This document shows, one piece after another, positions 54,120 through 62,882 of a stretch of 64,000 nucleotides of DNA; position 1 is the stretch's first letter, and every line of letters begins with the position of its first letter. The notes beneath the pieces are model-generated. The model had not been told where the DNA came from. It saw only the letters and a program-made list of their open reading frames with translations, and did no database searches. A program made the translations under genes and the position numbers. The stretch covers positions 62,001-126,000 of the forward strand of contig JBOEGQ010000004.1 of assembly GCA_050633505.1 (NCBI GenBank). The letters run 5' to 3'. Origin of the DNA: UBA1672 sp050633505 (GTDB taxonomy: Bacteria; Pseudomonadota; Alphaproteobacteria; Micavibrionales; Micavibrionaceae).

Positions 54120-54961
54120 AATCCATAAAACGACTTGGTATCATCGCAGGTAGGGGAAGCTTACCTGCCTATTTGGTATCTATTTGCAAAAGAGACGGCA
54201 TTGAACCGTTCATTATCGGGTTTCATGGTCAAACCCCCGAAAGCCTGATGCACAAAACCCCTCATCATATGTGGGTTAGCTTAGGCTGCGCTGGTAAGAT
54301 CATTGAATTCTTTAAAGATAACCAAGTCTCTGATCTTGTTCTAATTGGTGGCATTACACGCCCCGCATGGAACGAGATACGCCCAGATTTTAAAGGGATA
54401 CAGATTTTATCTCGTATTGGCCTAAAAGCGATGGGCGATAATAGCCTGTTAAGTGCCATCAAGGCAGAATTACAAAATGAAGGTTTTGAGCTTCATGGTA
54501 TTCATAAATTCTGTGATAAGCTTCTTATGCAAAAAGGCGCGATTGGAAAATACCAGATACCTGAAGATGATCAAGAAACTGTGAATTTGGGCATTAACAC
54601 ATCTCAAGCCATCGGAGCCTTGGATATTGGACAATCTGTTATCGTTCAAAATGGTATGGTCATTGGCGTAGAAGCCATAGAAGGCACCGATACACTGATC
54701 GATCGATGTTCACCCTTATTGCGAAAAGGGCATAACGGTATATTGGTTAAAACTTGTAAACCGCAACAAGATCAAGATCTTGATTTACCAACAATTGGGG
54801 TTGAGACTGTTATTAATGCGCATAAGGCTGGTCTTACCGGTATTATTTTACAAGCAGAAAAAGTTTTGATAATTGATCCACAAAGCATTGCAGAATACGC
54901 AGATAAATATAAAATATTTATTGCTGGTGTGGAGATTCCATCAGGTAATCAGAAACATTGA
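54098..54961 (+). CDS. lpxI: UDP-2,3-diacylglucosamine pyrophosphatase LpxI
   Basis: Hydrolyses UDP-2,3-diacylglucosamine to lipid X in lipid A synthesis; LpxI is the alphaproteobacterial replacement for LpxH. The 287-aa protein has RLGIIAGRGSLPAYLV at the start, VLIGGITRPAWNEIRPD, ALKAMGDNSLLSAI-like and GMVIGVEAIEGTDTLIDRC. It ends with the catalytic domain stretch LPTIGVETVINAHKAGLTGI. It starts inside lpxA (22-base overlap) and ends just before lpxB, the typical lpxA-lpxI-lpxB order. Confidence 0.95.
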   Translation: MSATQEIKSIKRLGIIAGRGSLPAYLVSICKRDGIEPFIIGFHGQTPESLMHKTPHHMWVSLGCAGKIIEFFKDNQVSDLVLIGGITRPAWNEIRPDFKGIQILSRIGLKAMGDNSLLSAIKAELQNEGFELHGIHKFCDKLLMQKGAIGKYQIPEDDQETVNLGINTSQAIGALDIGQSVIVQNGMVIGVEAIEGTDTLIDRCSPLLRKGHNGILVKTCKPQQDQDLDLPTIGVETVINAHKAGLTGIILQAEKVLIIDPQSIAEYADKYKIFIAGVEIPSGNQKH

Positions 54962-54969
54962 GGTATAAT

Positions 54970-56124
54970 ATGAAGCTCTTTTTTATTATTGGGGAAGATT
55001 CCGGCGATGCATTAGCCGCTCCGTTAATCGAATCCTTAAAAGAAACTCATGGAGATGATCTTGAATGTGTTGGAGTTGGTGGCCCACGCATGCAAGATGT
55101 CGGGTTTGATGAGCTTCTCCCAATGGACCAAATATCTGTTATGGGTATATGGGAAATTTTACCAAAAATCCCCCGTCTTCTACGGATCAATCGCGCAATT
55201 ATTGAAGAGATAGAAAAACAACAACCTGATGCTGTTATCACGGTAGACTTCCCGGATTTTAATTTCATTACTGCGAAGAAGCTTAAAAAACGGGGTATTT
55301 ATACAGGGAAAATCATTCATTACGTCGCGCCAAGTGTATGGGCATGGCGACCTAAACGCGCCGAAAAAATTGCACAATTTTTGGATGGTATTATGTGTCT
55401 GTTCCCAATGGAGGTTGAGTATTTCACCAAACATGACCTAAAGGCCGCACATGTCGGCCACCCATTGATAACGAGTGATGCAAGAAATGCCGATCCGGAA
55501 TCGTTTAGAAAAGAGAATAACATTCCCTCTGATGCAAAAACGGTTGGCCTCTTTTTCGGAAGCCGTGAAATGGAGTTTAAAAACCTCAGCTCAACCTTAA
55601 AAGAAGCCGCGCGTCTGGTTGAAGAAATGGAAGATAACGTCCATATCATCGCACCAACACTGCCTCATCTGGAATATGAAATTCAAAAAATTCTAGCTGA
55701 TTTTGACTTCCCCGTATATGTCAGTGCCAACCCAACCGTCAAATGGGAGGCTTTTAAAGCCTGTGATGTAGCAATTGCCGTTTCAGGCACTGTTGCTCTT
55801 GAACTATCATATGCCGGCATTCCACATGTAATTGCGTATAAACTCAATCCGGTCAGTGCATTAATCTTACGTTTTTTAGTGAAAACAAAACATGCGCACC
55901 TTGCCAATATTCTATTGGATAAAGAAATTGTACCGGAATGTTTGCAAGATAAATGTAAGGAAGAAATCATTGCACAACATCTTCTTGATTTGTTACAAGA
56001 TGAAGCTAAACACCGAGAACAGGTGGAATCGTTTGAACCGCTGCATGAGATCCTAGGAGGTGACAGCAGTATGTCTCCATCGCAAAAGGCAGCAGAGTTC
56101 ATTACGAATACGATTAACAGCTAA
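54970..56124 (+). CDS. lpxB: Lipid-A-disaccharide synthase
   Basis: Peripheral membrane glycosyltransferase (GT19) joining lipid X and UDP-diacylglucosamine. The 384-aa protein has FIIGEDSGDALAAPLIESLK, CVGVGGPRMQDVGFDELLPM, LSVMGIWEILPK-like ISVMGIWEILPKIPR, ITVDFPDFNF, HYVAPSVWAWRPKRA, FPMEVEYF and GHPLITSD. The late segment AVSGTVALELSYAGIPHVIAYK is at the nucleotide site. ATG 54970 has GAGG eight bases upstream; it was preferred to an in-frame TTG at 54958. A terminator follows directly. Confidence 0.96.
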   Translation: MKLFFIIGEDSGDALAAPLIESLKETHGDDLECVGVGGPRMQDVGFDELLPMDQISVMGIWEILPKIPRLLRINRAIIEEIEKQQPDAVITVDFPDFNFITAKKLKKRGIYTGKIIHYVAPSVWAWRPKRAEKIAQFLDGIMCLFPMEVEYFTKHDLKAAHVGHPLITSDARNADPESFRKENNIPSDAKTVGLFFGSREMEFKNLSSTLKEAARLVEEMEDNVHIIAPTLPHLEYEIQKILADFDFPVYVSANPTVKWEAFKACDVAIAVSGTVALELSYAGIPHVIAYKLNPVSALILRFLVKTKHAHLANILLDKEIVPECLQDKCKEEIIAQHLLDLLQDEAKHREQVESFEPLHEILGGDSSMSPSQKAAEFITNTINS

Positions 56125-56129
56125 AAAAT

Positions 56130-56155
56130 AAAGGGGTACTAAACAGCACCCCTTT
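56130..56155. terminator. Bidirectional terminator between lpxB and gltA
   Basis: AAAGGGGT (56130-56137) and ACCCCTTT (56148-56155) form an 8-bp stem with a 10-base loop between two convergent genes. Read leftward, out of gltA, it is followed by TATTTTTT, a good U-tract. Read rightward, out of lpxB, the tail CTTAC is weaker. Confidence 0.75.
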
Positions 56156-56178
56156 CTTACAACACATTATTTTACGAA

Positions 56179-57471
56179 TTACCGATCATCCAGATCAACG
56201 TATGGACGCTCACTTGGCCCTGTATATAACTGCCTTGGACGTCCAATGCGCAAGGATGGTTCCTCAATCATTTCCTTCCACTGTGAAATCCAGCCAACCG
56301 TACGTGCCACAGCAAAAAGTACAGTAAACATACTGGTCGGAAAGCCCATGGCCTTTAAAATAATACCTGAATAGAAATCAACATTCGGGAAAAGCTTGCG
56401 CTGAACGAAGTAATCATCTTCAAGTGCTATACGCTCCAACTCCATTGCTAGTTTTAAACGTGGGTCATTAATTCCAAGGTCTTCCAGAACTTCATCACAT
56501 GAACTTTTCAGAACGTTTGCGCGTGGATCAAAGTTTTTATACACTCTGTGACCAAATCCCATCAAACGGAATGGGTCATCTTTATCTTTTGCCCTTTCAA
56601 GAAACTCAGGAATTCTGTCAACAGAACCAATTTGATCCAGCATTTCAAGAACGGCTTGATTTGCACCTCCATGGCTTGCCCCCCATAAAGACGCAATACC
56701 CGCCGCAACACATGCGAATGGGTTGGCTTGAGATGACCCAGCCAAACGTACGGTTGACGTTGATGCATTTTGCTCATGATCTGCATGCAGAATAAAAATC
56801 TTATCCATTGCACGCGATAGAACAGGATTCACTTTATAAGGTTCTGCCGGAACAGCAAAACACATATACAAAAAGTTCTCAGAAAATGACAAGTCATTAC
56901 GCGGATACATGAATGGCTGACCGATTGAGTATTTATGTGTCATTGCGGCCAATGTTGCCACCTTCGCAATCAAGCGCTGAGCCGAGATTTCACGTTGTTC
57001 AGGGTCATGAATATCTAAGGAATCATGATAGAATGCCGATAACGCGCCAATCACACCACACATAATCGCCATTGGGTGCGCATCACGTCTAAACCCGCGG
57101 AAAAAGAAGTTAACCTGTTCGTCAACCATCGTATGATAGGTAATGTCATGCTCAAACTGCTTCTTTTGCTCTACATTTGGCAGATCACCATATAGCAACA
57201 GGTGGGCAACTTCCATAAAGCTACTTTTCTCTGCTAAATCCGCAATTTTATAACCACGATGCATCAAAATACCTTTCTCACCATCAATGAACGTCAGACG
57301 TGACGTACAGCTTCCGGTCGAGGTAAAGCTCGGATCAAACGTAAAATGTCCAGTTTGCGCATAAAGCTTACGCACATCGAGTACAGGCGGGCCTTCCGTA
57401 CCATCCATAACGGGAAGCTTATAGTTCTCTCCGGTTTCATCATTTGTAAGAGTGAAAGTTTTTTCTGACAT
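56179..57471 (-). CDS. gltA: Citrate synthase
   Basis: Condenses acetyl-CoA and oxaloacetate at the entry of the TCA cycle. The 430-aa protein is of the type II (hexameric, Gram-negative) form. It has PSFTSTGSCTSRLTFIDGEKGILMHRGY, the His-containing FILHADHEQNASTSTVRLAGSS, SLWGASHGGANQAVLEML, MGFGHRVYKNFDPRA and the catalytic Asp in FPNVDFYSGIILKAMG. The frame is open upstream for 63 further codons without family similarity. ATG 57471, with AAGGGA seven bases upstream, is the start. The 195 bases between gltX and this gene hold no recognised element. Confidence 0.97.
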   Translation of the reverse strand: MSEKTFTLTNDETGENYKLPVMDGTEGPPVLDVRKLYAQTGHFTFDPSFTSTGSCTSRLTFIDGEKGILMHRGYKIADLAEKSSFMEVAHLLLYGDLPNVEQKKQFEHDITYHTMVDEQVNFFFRGFRRDAHPMAIMCGVIGALSAFYHDSLDIHDPEQREISAQRLIAKVATLAAMTHKYSIGQPFMYPRNDLSFSENFLYMCFAVPAEPYKVNPVLSRAMDKIFILHADHEQNASTSTVRLAGSSQANPFACVAAGIASLWGASHGGANQAVLEMLDQIGSVDRIPEFLERAKDKDDPFRLMGFGHRVYKNFDPRANVLKSSCDEVLEDLGINDPRLKLAMELERIALEDDYFVQRKLFPNVDFYSGIILKAMGFPTSMFTVLFAVARTVGWISQWKEMIEEPSLRIGRPRQLYTGPSERPYVDLDDR

Positions 57472-57666
57472 AACAGTGTCCCTTGCTAAAGAAAAATAGA
57501 TATAAAGCCAATACGCAGCACAACGCCCAAAAGAATAGCGTCCAAATATTAATGTTTGATTGATAAGAACCAAAGAAAATTTTGGTCGGGAAGAGTATCC
57601 CGTATATGGCAAGTGTAATTGAATTTTATATCGACCGCAAGGTGCACTGCTGCTTTGCAATAATAT

Positions 57667-59070
57667 CTAGGAATTAAGTGCAGATCGAATACGCGCGCAT
57701 GCCTCGTCTTTACCTAAAATCTCGGCGGCATGAAATACAGACGGGGAAACTGTTGTTCCGGTTAGCGCACCACGTAATGGCATTGCAACCTTACCCAGTT
57801 TTCCATCTTTCATCTCTTGTGCAACTTCTTTACAGATTTCTTGAACACGATCACCACTGAAATTTTCTTCACTTTCAAATTTCCCAAGCAACGCAGAAAG
57901 CACATCTTGTGCACCATTAATCTGGTTCTGTGCCTTTTCATCAAAAGATAATGGTAATGATTTCGCATAAAAAGCAGAATCATCAACGAATTGTATTAAA
58001 GTCTTAGCACGCGACTTTAATTCATCAATACCATCTGATATCCGTTTCCTTGATATATCATCCAAGACAATATCATGGCGTTCTTTATAGAATGGGGCTG
58101 CCTGTTCCAAAAGATAGTCGATCTCCGCCTCATTGATATAGTGTGCATTAAGGCTTTCCAGCTTTGCGAAGTCAAACTTTGCTGGTGCTTTCCCTATATT
58201 CTCAATGTTAAACCATTCAACGGCTTTATCACGCGGAATAACCTCATCATCACCGTGGCTCCACCCAAGACGTAACAGATAATTGACCATCGCCTCAGGT
58301 AAGTACCCCATCTCTCTATATTCTTGGACACTTTGTGCACCATGGCGTTTTGAAAACTTACCACCGTCAGGGCCATGAATTAATGGCAAGTGTGCGAATG
58401 ATGGTACGTCCCAACCCATTGCATCAAATATAATTTTCTGTCGAAACGTATTGTTTAGGTGATCATCACCACGCAACACATGTGTGATGCCCATATCATA
58501 ATCATCAACAACAACAGACAGCATATAAGTCGGTGTACCATCGGAACGAAGGATAATAAAATCATCCAACTGATCATTTGAGACGGTGACTTCTCCTTGG
58601 ACTTTATCTTGTATCGTTGTCTGACCGTCAATTGGGGCTTTTATTCGTACAACAGGTAACACGTCTTGAGGTGCCGATGTCGAATCCGCATCACGCCATC
58701 TACGGTCATAAAATGTTTTTTTGCCTTCTTCACGCGCCTGTTCACGCATTTCGCTTAACTCTTCAGGTGTGCAGTAACAGTAGTACGCCAGTCCCTTATC
58801 AATCAGAGCCTTCGCAACCTCCGTATGGCGATCAAGGCGTGAGAATTGCGAAACAACTTCACCATCGTAATTCAGTCCTAGCCATTCCAGCCCATCCATA
58901 ATGGCTGCAACAGCTTCTTCTGAATGGCGCTTACGATCTGTATCCTCAATACGTACAACGAACTTTCCGTTATTTGCGCGCGCATATAACCAGTTAAATA
59001 ACGCAGTACGTGCATTACCAACATGCATAAAACCTGTGGGAGAAGGAGGAAAACGTGTTACAACAGTCAT
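57667..59070 (-). CDS. gltX: Glutamyl-tRNA synthetase
   Basis: Class I synthetase charging tRNA-Glu, and in organisms that use GatCAB possibly tRNA-Gln as well. The 467-aa protein has the HIGH-type motif in PPSPTGFMHVGNARTALFNW, RIEDTDRKRHSEEAVAAI, ITHVLRGDDHLNNTFRQ and the KMSKS-type loop GGKFSKRHGAQSVQEY. The C-terminal half is the helical anticodon-binding domain. It lacks the four-Cys zinc site of the E. coli enzyme (YCYCTPEEL keeps only part). Divergent from comEC across about 50 bases. Confidence 0.96.
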   Translation of the reverse strand: MTVVTRFPPSPTGFMHVGNARTALFNWLYARANNGKFVVRIEDTDRKRHSEEAVAAIMDGLEWLGLNYDGEVVSQFSRLDRHTEVAKALIDKGLAYYCYCTPEELSEMREQAREEGKKTFYDRRWRDADSTSAPQDVLPVVRIKAPIDGQTTIQDKVQGEVTVSNDQLDDFIILRSDGTPTYMLSVVVDDYDMGITHVLRGDDHLNNTFRQKIIFDAMGWDVPSFAHLPLIHGPDGGKFSKRHGAQSVQEYREMGYLPEAMVNYLLRLGWSHGDDEVIPRDKAVEWFNIENIGKAPAKFDFAKLESLNAHYINEAEIDYLLEQAAPFYKERHDIVLDDISRKRISDGIDELKSRAKTLIQFVDDSAFYAKSLPLSFDEKAQNQINGAQDVLSALLGKFESEENFSGDRVQEICKEVAQEMKDGKLGKVAMPLRGALTGTTVSPSVFHAAEILGKDEACARIRSALNS

Positions 59071-59118
59071 GCGTTTAAGGCACCTTTTATTGAAAATTTA
59101 CTCAGGCACGTATTTAAC

Positions 59119-61275
59119 ATGCAAATAGCAAGACGCATAGAGAAGATGAATAATTTTTTTATTCAGTATCTTGCAGCATGGTTCCTTCAGCACGCAAATC
59201 AGCAAAAAGATAATAGGTTTTTATGGATCCCTGTATTTCTGGCGTGTGGAATAGGGGGGTATTTTTCTCTACCGTCTGAGCCACCTATAAGTATTCCACT
59301 CTTTCTTTTGATCTGTTCTTTGACATCTCATATCTTTATACAATCACTTCACAACAGAATTCTTACACACATATCATTCGGAATTTTTCTTGTTATTTGT
59401 GGTTTTAGCCTCGCCAAAGTCAAAACCGAATACACAAATGCCCCGATTATAAAAAAAGCAATTAACTACACCGATATAGAAGGGGATATCTTATCCATTG
59501 AGCCTCTGGAACAAGGCACTGGCGGTCGTATTATCCTATATAACCTTGATATAGAGAACCTATCTCCCGAAGACACCCCGTATAAGGTCAGGTTGCGATT
59601 ACGAGATGATAAGAGTATTGCAATTGGTCAACGGATCTCTGTACTGGCATCTTTAAAACCACCCAGCCCGCCATTCACCCCCGGTGGTTTTGATTTTAGA
59701 CGACATCTTTATTTTCAACAAATCGGGGCTGTCGGATTTATCTATAAATCACCGGTCATTTTAAAAGAACCGCCCACATTATTTATAAACATCAATACCC
59801 TACGTCATAGCATTGCCTCCAGAATAACGTCTATCTTACCAAAAGAACAAAGCGCCATTGCCATTGCCCTGATTGTGGGGCACAAACACGCACTATCCGA
59901 TGATGACAAACAGGCCGTACGTGATGCAGGACTTGCCCATATGCTCGCAATCTCGGGATTACATATCGGATTGGTTGCCGGAACACTGTTCTTTCTTTTA
60001 CGCTTGAGCATGGCCACCATTCCAAGGTTTGCCTTAAAATATCCAATCAAAAAAATTGCAGCTGTTTTTGCATTATTCGGGGCTGTTTTCTACATGATAC
60101 TCGCAGGTGCAACCGTTCCCACACAACGCGCAGTCTTGATGAGCAGTATTATGTTCCTTGCCATCATACTTGACCGCTCTCCATTTTCTTTACGGCTGAT
60201 ATCATTTTCTGCCTGTATTATCTTAATTATTGCCCCGGAAAGCCTTCTATCGGCAAGCTTTCACATGTCATTTGCTGCTGTCACTTGTTTGGTCTATTTC
60301 TATGACGTTACGCGGGCGTTTTGGATCAGAACTTACAGAAACTCAGGTTGGCATCATAAAATAGCCCTATATTTTTTAGGTGTATGCATCACAACAATTA
60401 TTGCAAGTGTCGCAACAGCGCCATTTTCTGCATATCATTTCGGAAAGATATCAGTTCTGGGGTCAGCGGCAAATCTGGTTGCCGTACCGCTTTTTGGCTT
60501 TTTGATCATGCCATTTGCTTTAATTGGGTTATGCTTGATGCCCCTTTCTCTTGACTATATCCCGTTTTATATCATGGGGCAGGGGATTGATGCCATGCGT
60601 GAGATTGCATATTGGGCCGCCGCAATGCCCGGTGCCATTGTTCGAACGCCATCTTGGGACTTTACACCTTTTATACTGTTTACGTGCGCATGCCTGTTTA
60701 TGATGATTTGGAAGGGGGCAGGAAAACTATATCTCTTACCGATTATGGCATTATCGATCTGTTTAACATACACACAAGTCAAACCGGATATTCTTATCAG
60801 CCCAGCACATAAATTATTTTTATTCCGGCATTCAGATAACAATACTCTATATGTATCCGGTAAACGCAATGAACGTTTCATTTTGGAAAATTGGGAAAAA
60901 TATTACGGTATCCCCCCTGGTCAAGCTCAGGCGATGGAGTATAAAGGCAAAGATCACAATAAAAATAATGACAGCGCAGATTACCAATGCGGAGAGCAGG
61001 GATGCCGCTTCACCATTTCAGATCAAAAGATCTCATTTATACGCAATGCTTATATTCAAAAAGCAGAATGCAAATGGGCTGATATTATTATTTCGGTAGA
61101 GCCCGTTAAACATGATCTTAAAGAACACCCCTGTCAGGCAAACATTCAAATTGGGAAATTCGAAACATGGAAAAATGGCGCACATGCCATTTATATTACC
61201 CCACAAGGCGCTTTTATGCAGACAGTTAAACAAGCACATAATGCACGTCCATGGTCGCCAGAATGGCCGGAATAG
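59119..61275 (+). CDS. comEC: ComEC/Rec2 family DNA-uptake channel protein
   Basis: Predicted inner-membrane channel for single-stranded DNA import in natural transformation. The ~719-aa protein has N-terminal helices, an OB-like DUF4131 region (DIEGDILSIEPLEQGTGGRI, GGFDFRRHLYFQQIGAVGF), and the ComEC core (LIVGHKHALSDDDKQAVRDA, LAHMLAISGLHIGLVAGTLF, LAGATVPTQRAVLMSSIMF, SFHMSFAAV). The C-terminal ~180 residues are soluble but show no HxHxDH zinc motif, so the metallo-beta-lactamase domain of Gram-positive ComEC is degenerate, as in other alphaproteobacteria. Start uncertain: ATG 59119 or ATG 59146 (purine-rich AGAGAAG just before). An extension to 59023 would overlap gltX. Confidence 0.92.
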   Translation: MQIARRIEKMNNFFIQYLAAWFLQHANQQKDNRFLWIPVFLACGIGGYFSLPSEPPISIPLFLLICSLTSHIFIQSLHNRILTHISFGIFLVICGFSLAKVKTEYTNAPIIKKAINYTDIEGDILSIEPLEQGTGGRIILYNLDIENLSPEDTPYKVRLRLRDDKSIAIGQRISVLASLKPPSPPFTPGGFDFRRHLYFQQIGAVGFIYKSPVILKEPPTLFININTLRHSIASRITSILPKEQSAIAIALIVGHKHALSDDDKQAVRDAGLAHMLAISGLHIGLVAGTLFFLLRLSMATIPRFALKYPIKKIAAVFALFGAVFYMILAGATVPTQRAVLMSSIMFLAIILDRSPFSLRLISFSACIILIIAPESLLSASFHMSFAAVTCLVYFYDVTRAFWIRTYRNSGWHHKIALYFLGVCITTIIASVATAPFSAYHFGKISVLGSAANLVAVPLFGFLIMPFALIGLCLMPLSLDYIPFYIMGQGIDAMREIAYWAAAMPGAIVRTPSWDFTPFILFTCACLFMMIWKGAGKLYLLPIMALSICLTYTQVKPDILISPAHKLFLFRHSDNNTLYVSGKRNERFILENWEKYYGIPPGQAQAMEYKGKDHNKNNDSADYQCGEQGCRFTISDQKISFIRNAYIQKAECKWADIIISVEPVKHDLKEHPCQANIQIGKFETWKNGAHAIYITPQGAFMQTVKQAHNARPWSPEWPE

Positions 61276-61282
61276 AAGCTCT

Positions 61283-61972
61283 TTAATGATAGGTACGCAT
61301 CAAACTAACAAGAACGCCCTGAACTTTAACGCGTTCAGGTACAAAAGAACGCGCCTCATATAAATCATTTTCAGGTTCTAAAATTACTTGTCCATCTTTG
61401 CGGTAAATACGTTTTAAGGTAACTTCAAGATCATCAACCAAGGCAACAGCAATTGCCCCATCTTCCACCGCATCACAGCGCCTTATAATCACGGTATCAC
61501 CATCGTGAATACCGGCATTTATCATGGAGTCACCATCTACAGTCAAGGCATAGTGTTCTCCCAAACCAATCATTCCTTGAGGGAGGGAAATACTCTCGCC
61601 CTCATCTCGAACAGCTTCAATGGGTGTACCGGCAGCAATTCGTCCATATAACGGCACCTCATCCATCGTGACATAATTAGCAGCCAAATCATGTGTTGTG
61701 GCAATTTCACGCGAGGTCTGCGCGGCCATGCTTAAATCCGTATCTTTTGGCTTAAACCCCTCAGGTAGCTTTTTGATTTCGAGAGCGCGCGCACGATGAG
61801 GAAGTCGTTGGATATATCCACGCTCAACCAATGCAGAAATAAGGCGATGAATTCCTGATTTGGATTTCAGCCCAAGAGCTTCTTTCATTTCTTCGAAAGA
61901 TGGAGGAATATCATCTTGAGACATTTTTTCATAAATAAATAATAACAAATCTCTTTGCTTTTTGGTCAGCAT
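61283..61972 (-). CDS. lexA: SOS-response repressor LexA
   Basis: Repressor of DNA-damage genes; it self-cleaves when RecA filaments form. The 229-aa protein has a winged-helix DNA-binding domain (MLTKKQRDLLLFIYEKMSQD, KSKSGIHRLISALVERGYI) of the alphaproteobacterial type. A linker, the cleavage site Ala-Gly in GRIAAGTPIEAV, the catalytic Ser in VDGDSMINAGI and the Lys in VTLKRIYR follow. An exact LexA box lies 62 bases upstream, so it regulates itself. It is convergent with comEC (7-base gap) and downstream of trpC. Confidence 0.97.
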   Translation of the reverse strand: MLTKKQRDLLLFIYEKMSQDDIPPSFEEMKEALGLKSKSGIHRLISALVERGYIQRLPHRARALEIKKLPEGFKPKDTDLSMAAQTSREIATTHDLAANYVTMDEVPLYGRIAAGTPIEAVRDEGESISLPQGMIGLGEHYALTVDGDSMINAGIHDGDTVIIRRCDAVEDGAIAVALVDDLEVTLKRIYRKDGQVILEPENDLYEARSFVPERVKVQGVLVSLMRTYH

Positions 61973-62033
61973 CTCCGGCCCTTAAATCAATAGAAGTTAA
62001 ATAATATAAAAAAAACGCAAATATACCCTTTTT

Positions 62034-62048
62034 GTTCTACTTTAGTTC
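62034..62048 (-). promoter_or_regulatory. LexA operator (SOS box) of lexA
   Basis: GTTC (62034-62037), seven bases, GTTC (62045-62048) is an exact match to the alphaproteobacterial LexA box GTTC-N7-GTTC, a direct repeat. It lies in the 115-base trpC-lexA gap, 62 bases upstream of the lexA start, where autoregulation is expected. The repeat reads GTTC on the strand opposite to lexA. Confidence 0.8.
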
Positions 62049-62087
62049 ACGATTTGTGTCAACCGTTTTATAGATACGATGAGAGGG

Positions 62088-62867
62088 CTATTTCCCAAGA
62101 AGATTATCCAAAGCCAATCCGATATCATCTTCTCTCATCAGGCTTTCCCCAACTAAGAAGCTTTTATAACCAGCCTGATAAAGTGTAGAAACTGTTCGAG
62201 GAGATGATATCCCACTTTCCGATACTTTATGAATTGATGATGGAATATGCAGTAATAAATCGTTCGATGTTTGTATATCCACATCCAATGTCTTTAAATT
62301 TCGATTATTCACACCGATCATCATCGGGTTAAAGCGCAATGCACGCTCAAGCTCATCAAGGTTATGCACCTCAACCAAGACATCCATGCGAAGTTCAACG
62401 GCAATATCATATAATTCCCATGCCAGATTATCACTCAAGGCTGCCATAATAAGCAGAACACAATCCGCACCCAGCGCCCTTGATTCATAAATCTGATAAG
62501 GATCGATCATAAAATCCTTGCGCAAAACAGGCATATCTACATGCTTTTTAATCGAAATCAGAAAATCATCATGCCCTTGAAAATACGGTTCATCCGTCAA
62601 AACAGATAAACATGTTGCCCCGTGCTCCTGATAGGTCTTCGCAATTTGAACCGGGTCAAAATCTTCACGAATTACTCCCTTACTAGGAGAGGCTTTCTTC
62701 ACTTCTGCGATAACAGATGGCCCCTTGGAACGTTCCAAGGCACTTAAAAAACCAGAGGGAAGGGGGCTTGAATCGCTCTTATACTTAAGATCATCAAGGG
62801 AGTTAAAAATCTTTTTATGATCAATGTGATGCTTTTTCAGATCGCAAATCTCGGATAACGTATCCAT
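62088..62867 (-). CDS. trpC: Indole-3-glycerol phosphate synthase
   Basis: TIM-barrel enzyme of tryptophan synthesis converting CdRP to indole-3-glycerol phosphate. The 259-aa protein has the N-terminal helix (LKKHHIDHKKI), SVIAEVKKASPSKGVI with the catalytic Lys, LSVLTDEPYFQGHDDFL, VLRKDFMIDPYQIYESRALGAD, VLVEVHNLDELERAL, IGVNNRNLKTL and VSESGISSPRTV. Length normal. It lies 15 bases downstream of trpD in one operon. Confidence 0.97.
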   Translation of the reverse strand: MDTLSEICDLKKHHIDHKKIFNSLDDLKYKSDSSPLPSGFLSALERSKGPSVIAEVKKASPSKGVIREDFDPVQIAKTYQEHGATCLSVLTDEPYFQGHDDFLISIKKHVDMPVLRKDFMIDPYQIYESRALGADCVLLIMAALSDNLAWELYDIAVELRMDVLVEVHNLDELERALRFNPMMIGVNNRNLKTLDVDIQTSNDLLLHIPSSIHKVSESGISSPRTVSTLYQAGYKSFLVGESLMREDDIGLALDNLLGK

Positions 62868-62882
62868 TTTTATCTATCCCTC

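Noticed and set aside
57472..57660. In-frame upstream extension of citrate synthase by 63 codons
   Set aside because: No family similarity, and ATG 57471 has a proper ribosome site; treated as the promoter region.
59023..59118. Upstream extension of comEC overlapping gltX
   Set aside because: The added residues are basic and Cys-rich, unlike ComEC, and would run antisense through the start of gltX.
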